From contig NZ_JAMQAW010000095.1 of the NCBI RefSeq assembly GCF_023701525.1, positions 1 to 50,014 of the forward strand: DNA of 50,014 nt. The letters are read 5' to 3'. Below the pieces are notes generated by a model that saw nothing but the letters and a program-made list of their open reading frames with translations, had not been told where the DNA came from and ran no database searches. Shown here piece after piece: positions 26,900 through 34,232 of this stretch. Made by a program: the position numbers and the translations under genes. The first letter of the stretch is position 1, and each line of letters opens with the position of its first letter. This DNA comes from Streptomyces albipurpureus (GTDB lineage Bacteria > Actinomycetota > Actinomycetes > Streptomycetales > Streptomycetaceae).

Positions 26900-27661
26900 T
26901 CACGGTCCGACTGGCTGCCACTGCCCGCAGCTCTCACTGTTGAACGTGTAGTCGCTGGGTCGGATCGTGACCTGTACCCGCTTTGCCGCATTGGTGAAGT
27001 AGTTGTCGATGGCCTCGCCGTTGGCGTCCGTCCGCTCCCAGTAGCAGTTTTCGACGTCGGAGGTGTAGTAGGTGCCGGGCTTGATCTCCTTGCCCACCTG
27101 AAAGACTCCGCCCCCGAAGGCCCTCCCTTCGGACTCAAGTTCATTGCGCCGGTCTGCCCCGCCGAGGGCCTTTCCGATCTTCTTCCGCTGGGGATGGTCC
27201 GGGCACAGCACCAGTGCGCCCTTGACCTCTGCGATCTGCTCGGGACTCCCGGCGGTATCGAGATAGTTCCAGCTCTCCGGTCCGTTCTGGGCACACAAGC
27301 CGTACAGGGTTCCGAGGTTGCGGGTGTCACCCGCGTCTGCGTACGCCGCCTTGACCGCTCTCGTCTCGAGCTTCGTCAGCTCCCCATCGGTGGCGTTGCC
27401 CTCGCACGAGTCATACTTTGTCGGCCATGCCTCCTTGGGGGAGTAGTAGGAGTGGGACGTGTAGGACTCGTCCAAGCAAGTGATCTCCACCGTGACAGGG
27501 GCCGGGGCCTGGGGCACGTATGGCTCGGCCGTCTCCTCCAGCGGGCTCGCTGCCGCCTCCTCGGTGACCTTCGCCTCTGGTTCACCATCGCTGTTCGTCG
27601 ATTCGCTGGAACAGCCGACCAACGACAGGGCTACCAGCAACGTGATCGCGATCTTCCTCAT
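26900..27661 (-). CDS. Lipoprotein, 253 aa, function unknown
   Basis: It begins with a lipoprotein signal (MRKIAITLLVALSLVGC, Cys17) and an acidic Ser/Glu-rich linker. The middle contains YYSPKEAWPTKYDSC, DTRNLGTLYGLCAQNGPESW and VKGALVLCPDHPQRKKI. The C-terminus (FQVGKEIKPGTYYTSD, CYWERTDANGEAI, CGQWQPVGP) resembles surface-protein modules of the form GxFxVGxxIxPGTYxT...CYWxR found in actinomycete lipoproteins. The cysteines probably pair outside the cell. It stands alone, with no ligand evident. Confidence 0.85.
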   Translation of the reverse strand: MRKIAITLLVALSLVGCSSESTNSDGEPEAKVTEEAAASPLEETAEPYVPQAPAPVTVEITCLDESYTSHSYYSPKEAWPTKYDSCEGNATDGELTKLETRAVKAAYADAGDTRNLGTLYGLCAQNGPESWNYLDTAGSPEQIAEVKGALVLCPDHPQRKKIGKALGGADRRNELESEGRAFGGGVFQVGKEIKPGTYYTSDVENCYWERTDANGEAIDNYFTNAAKRVQVTIRPSDYTFNSESCGQWQPVGP

Positions 27662-28052
27662 GTGCCCCCCATAGGCTCAGCCAGCGAGTCAGAGACTCTC
27701 CTTCTCCGCTGGATGTGTGAGGGAGCACGGTACTCCGAAAGCGGGACGGCTCCCTGACTGGCGGATTAACAGCCCGAGGCCGGGGGAACTCGCTGTCACC
27801 GGGTTCCCAGGAGTCGGACGGAGGTGCCAAGGTGCGGAAGTGCGCGGTAGGTTTTCGTACCTACAAGTCCGGGAGTGGCCAGGCCGTCGCTCCGCCCCAA
27901 AGGCTGCTTGGCTCCGCTGCTTTCCTCGGGCGTGATCATTCGGCCGGATGGCAGAAGGGTGTCAAGAAGCATGCGGGGTCCAACGGCCACGCGCGGATGC
28001 GGGCTCCCACTGGGGTAGATCCGAGCCATACCTGTGCGAGGGAGTAGAGCGC
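27662..28052. other. Intergenic region
   Basis: No gene is supported in these 390 bp, which lie between the divergent lipoprotein and small-protein genes. A short inverted repeat gtaggt/acctac (27847-27864) is the only structure I noticed. Promoters for both flanking genes are expected here. Confidence 0.45.
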
Positions 28053-28208
28053 GTGGAGAGTTTCCGAGTCTGCTGGGTCCAAGACGGACAGGAGAGGTCA
28101 TCAGTGGTGAGCTACGACTTGCCGAGCGCTGAGCACCGCATGGAGCAACTCGCCGGGAAGGCGGGAGCGACCCAGGCGCGTGTTGTCCCGGTGAAGCCGG
28201 GGACGTGA
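28053..28208 (+). CDS. Small soluble protein, 51 aa
   Basis: The GTG at 28053 follows GAGGGAG about 9 nt upstream. The product begins VESFRVCWVQDGQERSSVVS and has the look of small beta-alpha proteins common on actinomycete phages and integrative elements (xFRVxWVQDGxERSSVVSYD, then SAEHRMEQLxGKAGATxARV). The function of that type is unknown. Good codon bias supports a real gene despite its size. Confidence 0.55.
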   Translation: MESFRVCWVQDGQERSSVVSYDLPSAEHRMEQLAGKAGATQARVVPVKPGT

Positions 28209-28442
28209 GGCCCCAAGGGTCTGATGAGAGCCTTCGGCCCTCTCGGGGAGAGACGCCGAGAAGCTGTCACCGCAGAAAGTGCTCCTGGTACGGGCTTCCG
28301 CTGCGTGGTCAGTGGAGGCGGAACGCTAGGTCAGCGACGCTAGCGAAACGCCAGCCAGTGATGGGATAGCAGCTCCTGCTGGCGAGGACCGTGGCGATTC
28401 AGCAGGGCTACGGAACCTCGCGCGGGAAGTGTGACGGCCACC

Positions 28443-28748
28443 TCACCGTTGGCGGGCGACTACGTCCCCAGCAGCCCTCACCGCGTCAGGGGCGATGTGG
28501 GCGAGGGTCGGGAGAGCGAAGTACCAGCCGTCGCCGGCGAGCGCTGCGCTCAGGAAGCATCCGGATTGATCAAGATCCGGCGCGTTGCGGGGAGTCTGCA
28601 TGAGAGCCAGTGCATGGACCACTCGCCCGAAGGAGTCAGCGCCGGGTGGGACGATCGTGCCAATCATGTCGACGGGAACCCTGGCGAGATAGGCGGCCAC
28701 GGACGCCAGCGCCTCCGTCCGCGCGAACGGGCCGATCAGGTTCCCCAC
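28443..28748 (-). CDS. Hypothetical protein, 101 aa
   Basis: The GTG start at 28748 leads into VGNLIGPFARTEALASVAAY, then LARVPVDMIGTIVPPGADSF, and ends DAVRAAGDVVARQR. Third-position GC is high throughout, which argues for a genuine gene. I do not recognise the fold. It lies divergently, 155 bp from the chosen start of the HhH-GPD-like gene, so the two may share a control region. Confidence 0.5.
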   Translation of the reverse strand: MGNLIGPFARTEALASVAAYLARVPVDMIGTIVPPGADSFGRVVHALALMQTPRNAPDLDQSGCFLSAALAGDGWYFALPTLAHIAPDAVRAAGDVVARQR

Positions 28749-28902
28749 GGCACGCCGAGCCGATGTGAGATCGCCGAGTACGGCATGGGCAGGCTCGCGG
28801 CTCGGGCGACCAAGCGGTGGGCACGCCGGACCTGTAACGCCGTCGGCTTCACGCGTTCGACGGATGCTCGCCGTCGGCTGGTCCAGCAGGGTCTCCTACC
28901 GC

Positions 28903-29781
28903 ATGGTGGCAACCTACTCCCAGGTGATCGCGGCAGCGGACGCCCGAGGCTTTGACGGCCTCGCCGCGAGCACGGATGCCGAGTTGGCCTCGCTGGTGCG
29001 CCCCATCGGCCTTCCACAGGCACGGATCGACTGCGCGCGCTCCCTCGCCGAGCTGCTCCAGAGCTGGGAGAAGGAAGGCGTCGATCCCACGGCGGAGTCG
29101 GCGGATCTCGACGCCCTGGTCCTTGACTTCGCCACGCGGGTGCGGGGGGCGCCCTACAAGGTCGCCCAGTGTGCACTGCTCACCGCCCGCGGGTACCACT
29201 GCGGCATCATCCCGGTCGATTCCGGCATGGTCACCAAGCTGGCACCCGTACTGGGCATTACCCTCCCGTCGGGCGCCGTGGCGCACGAACGGATGCGGCA
29301 TCTCCTTGAAGCGGTTGTCCACGCCCGCCCGGCCGAATTCCGCTCCCTGGTCACCGCCAACGAGCACCAGGTCACCATCCCGGACGGAGTCGAGCCGACG
29401 TGGTGGGTGCACCTCGTCCTCATCTACTTCAAGCCGATCCGTGCGGCAACGAGAGCCCCCGCGATCCAATTCGGCAGGTCCCATCAGGTTTGCCGCGGAC
29501 GAGAGCCTGGGCGGCGAGGGTCGCCGGTGGCTGGAAAAGGGTCAGGGCCGGAGACCACCCCGGTGGTCTCCGGCCCTGACCGGCACAGGCGCGGTCCCTG
29601 CGGGCACGGGCTTTCTTGTCGCGGAGAGCAGGTGCCTGCCCGCCGCGATGCGGTCACCCCCGCTACGGCGGGGAATATGAGACGGACTGTGCGGAATCCG
29701 TCCCTTCAACTGGACCATCCCCGCCACTGCGGGGTCTATCCCGCGAACGCGGGGGCGTACTCCGACCTGTGCTGGTGGTAG
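28903..29781 (+). CDS. HhH-GPD (endonuclease III-like) DNA glycosylase-like protein, probably damaged at its 3' end
   Basis: Residues from MVATYSQVIAAADARGFDGL through LVRPIGLPQARIDCARSLAE to FATRVRGAPYKVAQCALLTA, IIPVDSGMVTKLAPVLGI and HERMRHLLEAVV follow the helix-hairpin-helix/GPD layout of endonuclease III-type repair glycosylases. The recognisable domain ends near WWVHLVLIYFKPI (about 29440). From there the open frame runs through a perfect terminator (29540-29581) and repeats, with composition unlike coding DNA, so the true end was probably lost by frameshift. Where a glycosylase has LPGVG the motif here is VRGAP, and there is no clear iron-sulfur cysteine cluster, so activity is doubtful. 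The start is uncertain; the frame is open from 28765. Confidence 0.5.
   Translation: MVATYSQVIAAADARGFDGLAASTDAELASLVRPIGLPQARIDCARSLAELLQSWEKEGVDPTAESADLDALVLDFATRVRGAPYKVAQCALLTARGYHCGIIPVDSGMVTKLAPVLGITLPSGAVAHERMRHLLEAVVHARPAEFRSLVTANEHQVTIPDGVEPTWWVHLVLIYFKPIRAATRAPAIQFGRSHQVCRGREPGRRGSPVAGKGSGPETTPVVSGPDRHRRGPCGHGLSCRGEQVPARRDAVTPATAGNMRRTVRNPSLQLDHPRHCGVYPANAGAYSDLCWW
29540..29581. terminator. Perfect 20-bp stem-loop
   Basis: Left arm 29540-29559 (ggtcagggccggagaccacc) and right arm 29562-29581 are exact complements around cc. This is the longest perfect hairpin in the window and should act as a bidirectional terminator, here for the HhH-GPD-like gene. Confidence 0.85.
29591..29760. 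CRISPR. Degenerate type I-E-like CRISPR repeat remnant
   Basis: Two hairpin cores, CCCCGCTACGGCGGGG (29658-29673) and CCCCGCCACTGCGGGG (29719-29734), are exactly 61 bp apart, the 29+32 period of type I-E arrays, and the core resembles the CCCCGC...GCGGGG of Streptomyces type I-E repeats. A weaker unit (GGTCCCTGCGGGCACGGGC) lies one period upstream, near 29593. A further hairpin (TCCCGCGAACGCGGGGGCGT) lies 20 bp after the second core. Flanks are only loosely conserved and no cas genes are present, so this is at most a decayed array. Chance GC hairpins remain possible. Confidence 0.35.
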
Positions 29782-29820
29782 GGCGGGGGCCGGGAGCTGC
29801 GGGCTCCGAACCCCGCCCTA

Positions 29821-29840
29821 CTGGTAAATAAACGTACCAC
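29821..29840 (+). repeat. Left 20-bp direct repeat of the IS110 element
   Basis: ctggtaaataaacgtaccac, identical to 32280-32299. It is AT-rich against a GC-rich background and contains ggta/tacc ends. It is likely the target/junction sequence of the element. Confidence 0.8.
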
Positions 29841-29900
29841 CGAGGGGGGTTGGTGCCCACGTGATCACCGCCACATCTAGCCGGAGCAGTGGCTTCCTAA

Positions 29901-29914
29901 TGGGGTGTCAGAGG
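29901..29914 (+). repeat. Left 14-bp subterminal inverted repeat
   Basis: tggggtgtcagagg, the exact complement of 32262-32275. It lies 60 bp inside the left direct repeat and contains the stop codon of the small passenger gene. Confidence 0.75.
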
Positions 29915-30117
29915 TGGCCCCAGGGGATGTGCCCGCGGTGGCGCCAGATGCCGTCGTCGCCCGGGGCGTAGAGAGCGCGCCCCGCGGGGGCGCCGTCGGT
30001 GATGATCGCGATCCACGGGTCGGGGTCGTCCCGCTCGACATCGATCTCCAGCCCGTCGTACGGGCCCTCGTACAGGGTCACGGTGACGCTGTCGCCGTCT
30101 CCATCGCCGCCGACCAC
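29908..30117 (-). CDS. Small acidic passenger protein, 69 aa
   Basis: The GTG at 30117 is 8 bp past the YqaJ stop, so the two are probably co-translated. The sequence is acidic (VTVTLYEGPYDGLEIDVERD, DPDPWIAIITDGAPAG) and ends GDDGIWRHRGHIPWGHL. Its stop codon lies within the left subterminal inverted repeat, so the gene extends exactly to the end of the mobile element. The family is unknown. A role as a partner of the recombinase is inferred from coupling only. Confidence 0.65.
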   Translation of the reverse strand: MVGGDGDGDSVTVTLYEGPYDGLEIDVERDDPDPWIAIITDGAPAGRALYAPGDDGIWRHRGHIPWGHL

Positions 30118-30124
30118 GGCTTGT

Positions 30125-30784
30125 TCACGCTCCCGGACGGCCGTCCGGGCCGCCACCGGCCCGGACGAGAGCGAGGAACGCTTCGGCCTCCGCGCGTGCG
30201 GCGGCGGCCTCCAGCGGCACATGGCCGATTCGGTACTCGCGGTACTCCCGGCGCCCTTCCTCGTCGCCGATCCGCAAGGCGACGTACGCGAGCGGGACCG
30301 AGAGCGTGTCCATCTGCCACTGGACCTGAGCCCGGCAGTGGGGCGGGATCTGGGCGGTGCCGTCCGGGCCCCACCCCTCGCCGGTGGGGTCGGTCTCGAT
30401 CTCCAGCAGGGCCAAGATCCGGCGGGCGGGGGAGAGCAGGAGACGGTCGGGGGAGGCGAGCTGCCAGTGCCGCCGGATGTTCTGCCACATACCGGTGGCC
30501 GCCACGGTGAACTCGGGGTGCAGCCCGGCGAACAGGTCCGCGACCTCGGGCTCCAGACGCAGTCCCAGAGCGGCGAGCCCGGCGTTACGGGGCGGGAGCG
30601 GTGCAGCCGGGGCGCCGCGTCTGCGGGCGAGGAGCGCTTCGCACGTCTCGTACGGCGACAGGCCGAGGATTGCGGCGATCTCGCTCGCGGCGATCCCGGA
30701 CCGCCGCACCGCGTGCCACTGGGGGCTCCCGGGCGACAGGTTGCTGTGCAGGACTGCGGTCGGGGTGTGCTGAACAGCGGCCAT
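30125..30784 (-). CDS. YqaJ-family viral recombinase (lambda exonuclease-like nuclease)
   Basis: YqaJ proteins are phage 5'-3' exonucleases of the PD-(D/E)XK fold that act with a single-strand annealing protein. The 219-residue product shows the N-terminal signature GSPQWHAVRRSGIAASEIAA followed by ILGLSPYETCEALLARR, the conserved LRLEPEVADLF helix, the nuclease strand SPARRILALLEIETD and the HCRAQVQWQMDTL motif. In the ExK motif the usual lysine appears replaced (LEIET), so catalysis may be altered. It starts at ATG 30784. No annealing protein is nearby. It lies between the IS110 transposase and a small coupled gene, inside the direct repeats of the element. Confidence 0.8.
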   Translation of the reverse strand: MAAVQHTPTAVLHSNLSPGSPQWHAVRRSGIAASEIAAILGLSPYETCEALLARRRGAPAAPLPPRNAGLAALGLRLEPEVADLFAGLHPEFTVAATGMWQNIRRHWQLASPDRLLLSPARRILALLEIETDPTGEGWGPDGTAQIPPHCRAQVQWQMDTLSVPLAYVALRIGDEEGRREYREYRIGHVPLEAAAARAEAEAFLALVRAGGGPDGRPGA

Positions 30785-30908
30785 ACGGGTGTTCCCATCG
30801 ATGTGGTCGGTGTGGTGGCGGGCGGGCGGCATATGGGGCTGCCGTTCCCGCGTAGGGGCTCGAAGGCCCGGGATGTTTACGGGCATGTCCCGGCCGCCCG
30901 CCCGCGGG

Positions 30909-30959
30909 CCGCTCCTGGCGCCGGGAGCGGAAGAACCGCCCGGACCGTCGTCCGGGCGG
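30909..30959 (-). terminator. Tandem stem-loops after the transposase gene
   Basis: Two hairpins: ccgctcc/ggagcgg (30909-30930) and the perfect 10-bp ccgcccggac/gtccgggcgg (30936-30959). They lie between the transposase stop (30982) and the YqaJ start (30784). They could terminate the transposase mRNA or belong to the structured RNA used by IS1111-type elements. Confidence 0.6.
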
Positions 30960-30981
30960 CACCAGCGGCCCCGGCTCGTCC

Positions 30982-32244
30982 TCAGGACGCGGTGAGATCG
31001 ACCGGTACGGCCACCCCGCTCCCCGGATACTGCTGCGGCCAGGCCGCTGCCTCGTCGTAGAGGACCCCGGTCTGCAGGCAGTGGTAGAGCGAGCGGGTGA
31101 TCCGGATCCCCATATTGCGGATGGTGGTCGGGTGGTCCGCGCTGCGGGCGCGGCGGGCCGCGTAGTACGCCTTCGCGCCGGGGGAATGGGCGGTCATGCA
31201 GAACGCCGCCTGGAACAAGGCGGATCGGAGCGGCTTGTTCGCCGAGCGCCGCATCGACACCCGCGTCGAGGTGCCGGACGCCCAGGTCACCGGTACCACT
31301 CCGGCGTAGGCACACAGCGCCCGCGCGTCGGTGAAGCGGTCGAGCCGGTCGCCGACCTCGGCGAGGACCTGGCCGCCGATGACGTCCCCGATCCCGGGGA
31401 AAGAGCTGACGATCCTCGACCACGGGTGGTTCCGGTACTGCCGGCCGAGCTGGGCCTTCAGGTCGTCGGCCCGCTCACACGCCGCGGTAAGCGCGCCCAG
31501 CGCCGACAGCATCTCGGCCGCGCGGGCATCTTCCACCTCCGGGTGCGTCCGCAGCGCCGGCCGCCGGAAGTGCAGCCGGAGGCGGTGTGCTTCGTCGTCG
31601 ACGGTCCGCCACCGGTTCCCGGCCTCCAGGGCGCGGGCGTATCCGGCGCGGTCCAGCGCGGCGGCCCGGCGCGGGGACGGGGCGGCCGCGAGGACCGCAC
31701 GGGCCTGGGGGTGGCGTAAGCCGAGCTTCGGCCACGCGCTGATCGCGGCGGGGAAGTAGCCCTTGAGGACGGACCGTAGCTGGTGCAGGAGGCTTGCGCG
31801 GGAGGCCACGGCGTGGCCGTAGGCGTGGGCCAGCACCTTCAGAGCCCGGATGTGAGGGGAGGGGAGCACGATCCGGGGGAGTGAGTCGTTCCCGGAACGG
31901 AGCATGTCAGCCAGCAGATAGGCGTCGGCCCGGTCGGACTTGATGCTGTCCAGAGTGCTCGCCTTGCGCGCCCGGGCGGCCAGCGTGGCGTCGATGTGGA
32001 CGACCGGCATGCCCCGGTCGGCCAGCGCCTCGACGAAGAGCAGATTCGGGTCCTCGATCCCGGTGGGGATCGTTCTCCACCTGGTGCGGTTGTGCTTTCG
32101 CAGGAAAGCGAGGTAGTCCGCGACCGGGTCCTCGGTCTCCGCGTAGACGATCCGCACATGCCCGAGCCGACGGCCGTCCCGGCGGACGATCCCGCAGTCC
32201 AGCCATCGATCGGCCCAGTCCACCCCGGCGAACATCGTCGCCAC
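30982..32244 (-). CDS. IS110-family transposase (DEDD recombinase)
   Basis: The N-terminal RuvC-like DEDD domain begins MFAGVDWADRWLDCGIV, with the first Asp at about residue 9. It continues through DPNLLFVEALADRGMPVVHI and STLDSIKSDRADAYLLADML. The C-terminal Transposase_20 domain is present as SSFPGIGDVIGGQVLAEVGD, then ALCAYAGVVPVTWASGTSTR (containing the serine region) and RSANKPLRSALFQAAF. The length of about 420 residues is normal, so the gene is intact. GTG 32244 and ATG 32235 are the likely starts; GTG 32271 lies inside the inverted repeat and has no ribosome-binding site. This protein would cut and rejoin the element ends as a circular intermediate. Confidence 0.92.
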   Translation of the reverse strand: MATMFAGVDWADRWLDCGIVRRDGRRLGHVRIVYAETEDPVADYLAFLRKHNRTRWRTIPTGIEDPNLLFVEALADRGMPVVHIDATLAARARKASTLDSIKSDRADAYLLADMLRSGNDSLPRIVLPSPHIRALKVLAHAYGHAVASRASLLHQLRSVLKGYFPAAISAWPKLGLRHPQARAVLAAAPSPRRAAALDRAGYARALEAGNRWRTVDDEAHRLRLHFRRPALRTHPEVEDARAAEMLSALGALTAACERADDLKAQLGRQYRNHPWSRIVSSFPGIGDVIGGQVLAEVGDRLDRFTDARALCAYAGVVPVTWASGTSTRVSMRRSANKPLRSALFQAAFCMTAHSPGAKAYYAARRARSADHPTTIRNMGIRITRSLYHCLQTGVLYDEAAAWPQQYPGSGVAVPVDLTAS

Positions 32245-32261
32245 GCCCGCCCCCAAGCAAC

Positions 32262-32275
32262 CCTCTGACACCCCA
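32262..32275 (+). repeat. Right 14-bp subterminal inverted repeat
   Basis: cctctgacacccca, the complement of 29901-29914, only 4 bp inside the right direct repeat. The asymmetry with the left side is usual for IS1111-type elements. Confidence 0.75.
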
Positions 32276-32279
32276 CCGG

Positions 32280-32299
32280 CTGGTAAATAAACGTACCAC
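32280..32299 (+). repeat. Right 20-bp direct repeat of the IS110 element
   Basis: Identical to 29821-29840. The bases following each copy are also similar (a short ggggt-ggtg stretch), so the match may extend loosely into the target. Confidence 0.8.
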
Positions 32300-32387
32300 T
32301 CGCGGGGTGGTGCTCGTCCGAGCCCGTGCCGTCTCGGACAATGGGCTACCGGTCAACTGCGGATCTTGACTACGGGACGGCCCCAGC

Positions 32388-32750
32388 GTGCGCAAAAACA
32401 GATCAGACCCACCCCCCATCACCTTCCTCGCCGAAGGTGAATGGCCCACCGGCCGACTCACCCCGGACGCGCCCCCCACCGCGCACCTCGGCCAGCACCT
32501 CGCCCAACGCCTCGAACAAGCGCTCGCCGACCACAGCCTCAGCGCGCGCGCCGCCGCCGACAAAGCCCGGTGCACACACCCCACCGTCATGCGCATCCTG
32601 AACGGCACCGGCGCGCCGGACGCCCGCACCGTCCTCCACCTGGAGATCGTCCTGCGGACCCGCCTATGGCCAGCTGCTCCCCACCGGCACTTTCCCCTCC
32701 CTCCGGAACCGGCACTGGTGCCCACGCCGGAGAACGGCGCCCCGAAGTGA
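32388..32750 (+). CDS. XRE-like helix-turn-helix protein, 120 aa
   Basis: A GTG start at 32388 begins VRKNRSDPPPITFLAEGEWP. The central part (GQHLAQRLEQALADHSLSAR, AAADKARCTHPTVMRILNGT, DARTVLHLEIVLRTRLWP) is a Cro/CI-type DNA-binding domain in which SARAAADKARCTHPTVMRIL supplies the helix-turn-helix. The C-terminus is proline-rich. There is no strong ribosome-binding site, so it may be leaderless. It lies just outside the IS110 element, reading away from it, and is a possible island regulator. Confidence 0.75.
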   Translation: MRKNRSDPPPITFLAEGEWPTGRLTPDAPPTAHLGQHLAQRLEQALADHSLSARAAADKARCTHPTVMRILNGTGAPDARTVLHLEIVLRTRLWPAAPHRHFPLPPEPALVPTPENGAPK

Positions 32751-33444
32751 CCGGCGCGCCCGGCCTGACCCCGGGTCTCCGCAGTCGGGGCCGTCCCTCC
32801 GCGCAAAACCGGCCACAGGCACGCCCGCACCATCAGCGACGGCGCCCACGGTGCGGGGGGCGCCTGAGCAAGAGTTCCTGCCTGGCTGCAGGGAAGGGGG
32901 ACACGCGGTCCGGCGCCGGCCCCGGGCAGGGGTCGCTTCCGCACGGGGCGGTCCTGCGGCAGTTGACGATGGCTCTGTCCCGTCCACCGTGGGCGTCGCC
33001 ACGGGCATCACCCAGGAATGGCAGTCTCCTGCTCGGGTCCGTGACCTCGAACCGGTGGTCGGTGCCCGCGGTGGCGGGCTTCTTGCCCTGTGCGATCGCG
33101 TCCCACTTCGCGAGGACGAGCATGGGCCCGGACCGCACGGCGGCACCAACCTCCGTCGTGCCCCTGGTGGCGTTCTCCTCGCTGGACAGCTGTGCCTTGC
33201 CGCCCCGGGATGCGGCGGGTCGTACCCTATCCCTTTGGCGCAGTGCTCCGGCGGTCCGTGTCCTCGTGGGCTCGTGCTCGTTGGCCAGGGCGCGCACAGA
33301 CCGTCCACCTACGGCTGTACACCTCCAGGGGCCCGGAAGTCGGCGCACACTCCGTCCGGTCCCCACCCCCACCAGCCGTGTCCCGCACCCTTGTAGCGCC
33401 TTACCCCGGCCCGAGCAGTCGGGCCCGCCCGGGTGCGCGCGGGG
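32751..33444. other. Intergenic region, no supported gene
   Basis: About 690 bp. A minus-strand frame (32833-33372) contains LVLAKWDAIAQGKKPATAGT, which has coding flavour, but it lacks a convincing start and family. It is probably a remnant. Confidence 0.4.
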
Positions 33445-33845
33445 TCAGTGGGCTTCGGGAAGTCGGCCGGGCTGTTGCTTGGCGTGGGTGAGCTGGGCCT
33501 CGCGGACGGCCTGCCGGACCGCACGCAGGGCGTCCGCGGAGGGGAGTTTTCCGCAGGTCTGCACGGTCATGCCCTCGCGGAGAACGGTGACCGCCTCGAT
33601 CCGGGCGACCGCCCGGCCGCACGCCTCATCGGAGGTGACGCTGGCGGTCGTGGCGCTGCCCAGGTGGGCGACCAGCTCGGCCCAGTCCGCGTCGATGAGG
33701 GGCACCGTCCGTCCGGCCCGGGCCGCGGCGAACCACCCGGGCTCGGGGCCGAGGGTGTTCAGGTCGACCCCGGCCGCATGCAGGGCGCTGCGGACGGGGT
33801 GGGAGCGGCGGCGGAGCGGCCCTTGCGGCGGAGCTTGGCGAACAT
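33445..33845 (-). pseudogene. Hypothetical protein, about 133 aa, frameshifted near its N-terminus
   Basis: ATG 33845 opens MFAKLRRKGRSAAAPTP, a natural-looking basic N-terminus, but that frame is soon lost. From about 33800 the coding frame is VRSALHAAGVDLNTLGPEPG, then WFAAARAGRTVPLIDADWAE and LREGMTVQTCGKLPSADALR to the stop at 33445. A single missing base in the CCCACCCC run would join the two. No family is recognised. The long frame has no good internal start, so it is likely not expressed as it stands. Confidence 0.5.
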
Positions 33846-34118
33846 GCTCCCGATCATCGCATTGGCGTGTTTCCGCCTCCCGAGGTGGCTGAATCAACAC
33901 CGGTTCCCATCTGGCTGCAGGCGGGAGGCTTGTCGGTGGAATCGTCCAGCGAACTTGTCGGGATACTCGGCCAAGAGGGCCCGACTGGAGGTGCCGAAAG
34001 ATGTACCGGACAGTTGACCTGCGGGTTTGCCGCGCAGGTGACATGTCGACAACGAGAGGTTCGGACAGCGACATCTCTATTCGGAACCTGCGCGGGCTGA
34101 CGGAAGTCCCGTCATTCG

Positions 34119-34232
34119 GTGAAGTCCCCCAAGGCCCTCACCGAGCCCGGCGAGCGCTGGTTCACCGCCTGCCACACCGCAGAGCGCTCCATTGTGACCC
34201 TGAGTACCACGCCATATGCTGGCCAGTCGTGA
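34119..34232 (+). CDS. Very short coding-like ORF, 37 aa (fragment)
   Basis: From GTG 34119: VKSPKALTEPGERWFTACHT, then AERSIVTLSTTPYAGQS. Codons are strongly GC-ending, as in real genes, but the piece is short and unplaced and abuts the methyltransferase pseudogene tail to tail. It is probably a remnant of a larger gene. Confidence 0.25.
   Translation: MKSPKALTEPGERWFTACHTAERSIVTLSTTPYAGQS

Larger units (their letters stand above)
29821..32299 (-). mobile_element. IS110-family (IS1111-like) element with two passenger genes
   Basis: The unit is bounded by 20-bp direct repeats (ctggtaaataaacgtaccac at 29821-29840 and 32280-32299) and contains a perfect 14-bp subterminal inverted repeat (29901-29914 and 32262-32275). 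Subterminal inverted repeats mark the IS1111 subgroup. Inside, all leftward, are an IS110-family transposase, a YqaJ-like recombinase and a small protein. Usual IS110 elements are about 1.5 kb with one gene; this one is about 2.46 kb. The direct repeats would be target/terminal sequence rather than a classic duplication, since IS110 elements recombine site-specifically using a bridge RNA. Candidate RNA regions are 30785-30981 and 29841-29907. Confidence 0.7.

Noticed and set aside
31081..31719. Plus-strand open frame inside the IS110 transposase
   Set aside because: Antisense shadow of the transposase, Gly/Arg-rich with no start signal.
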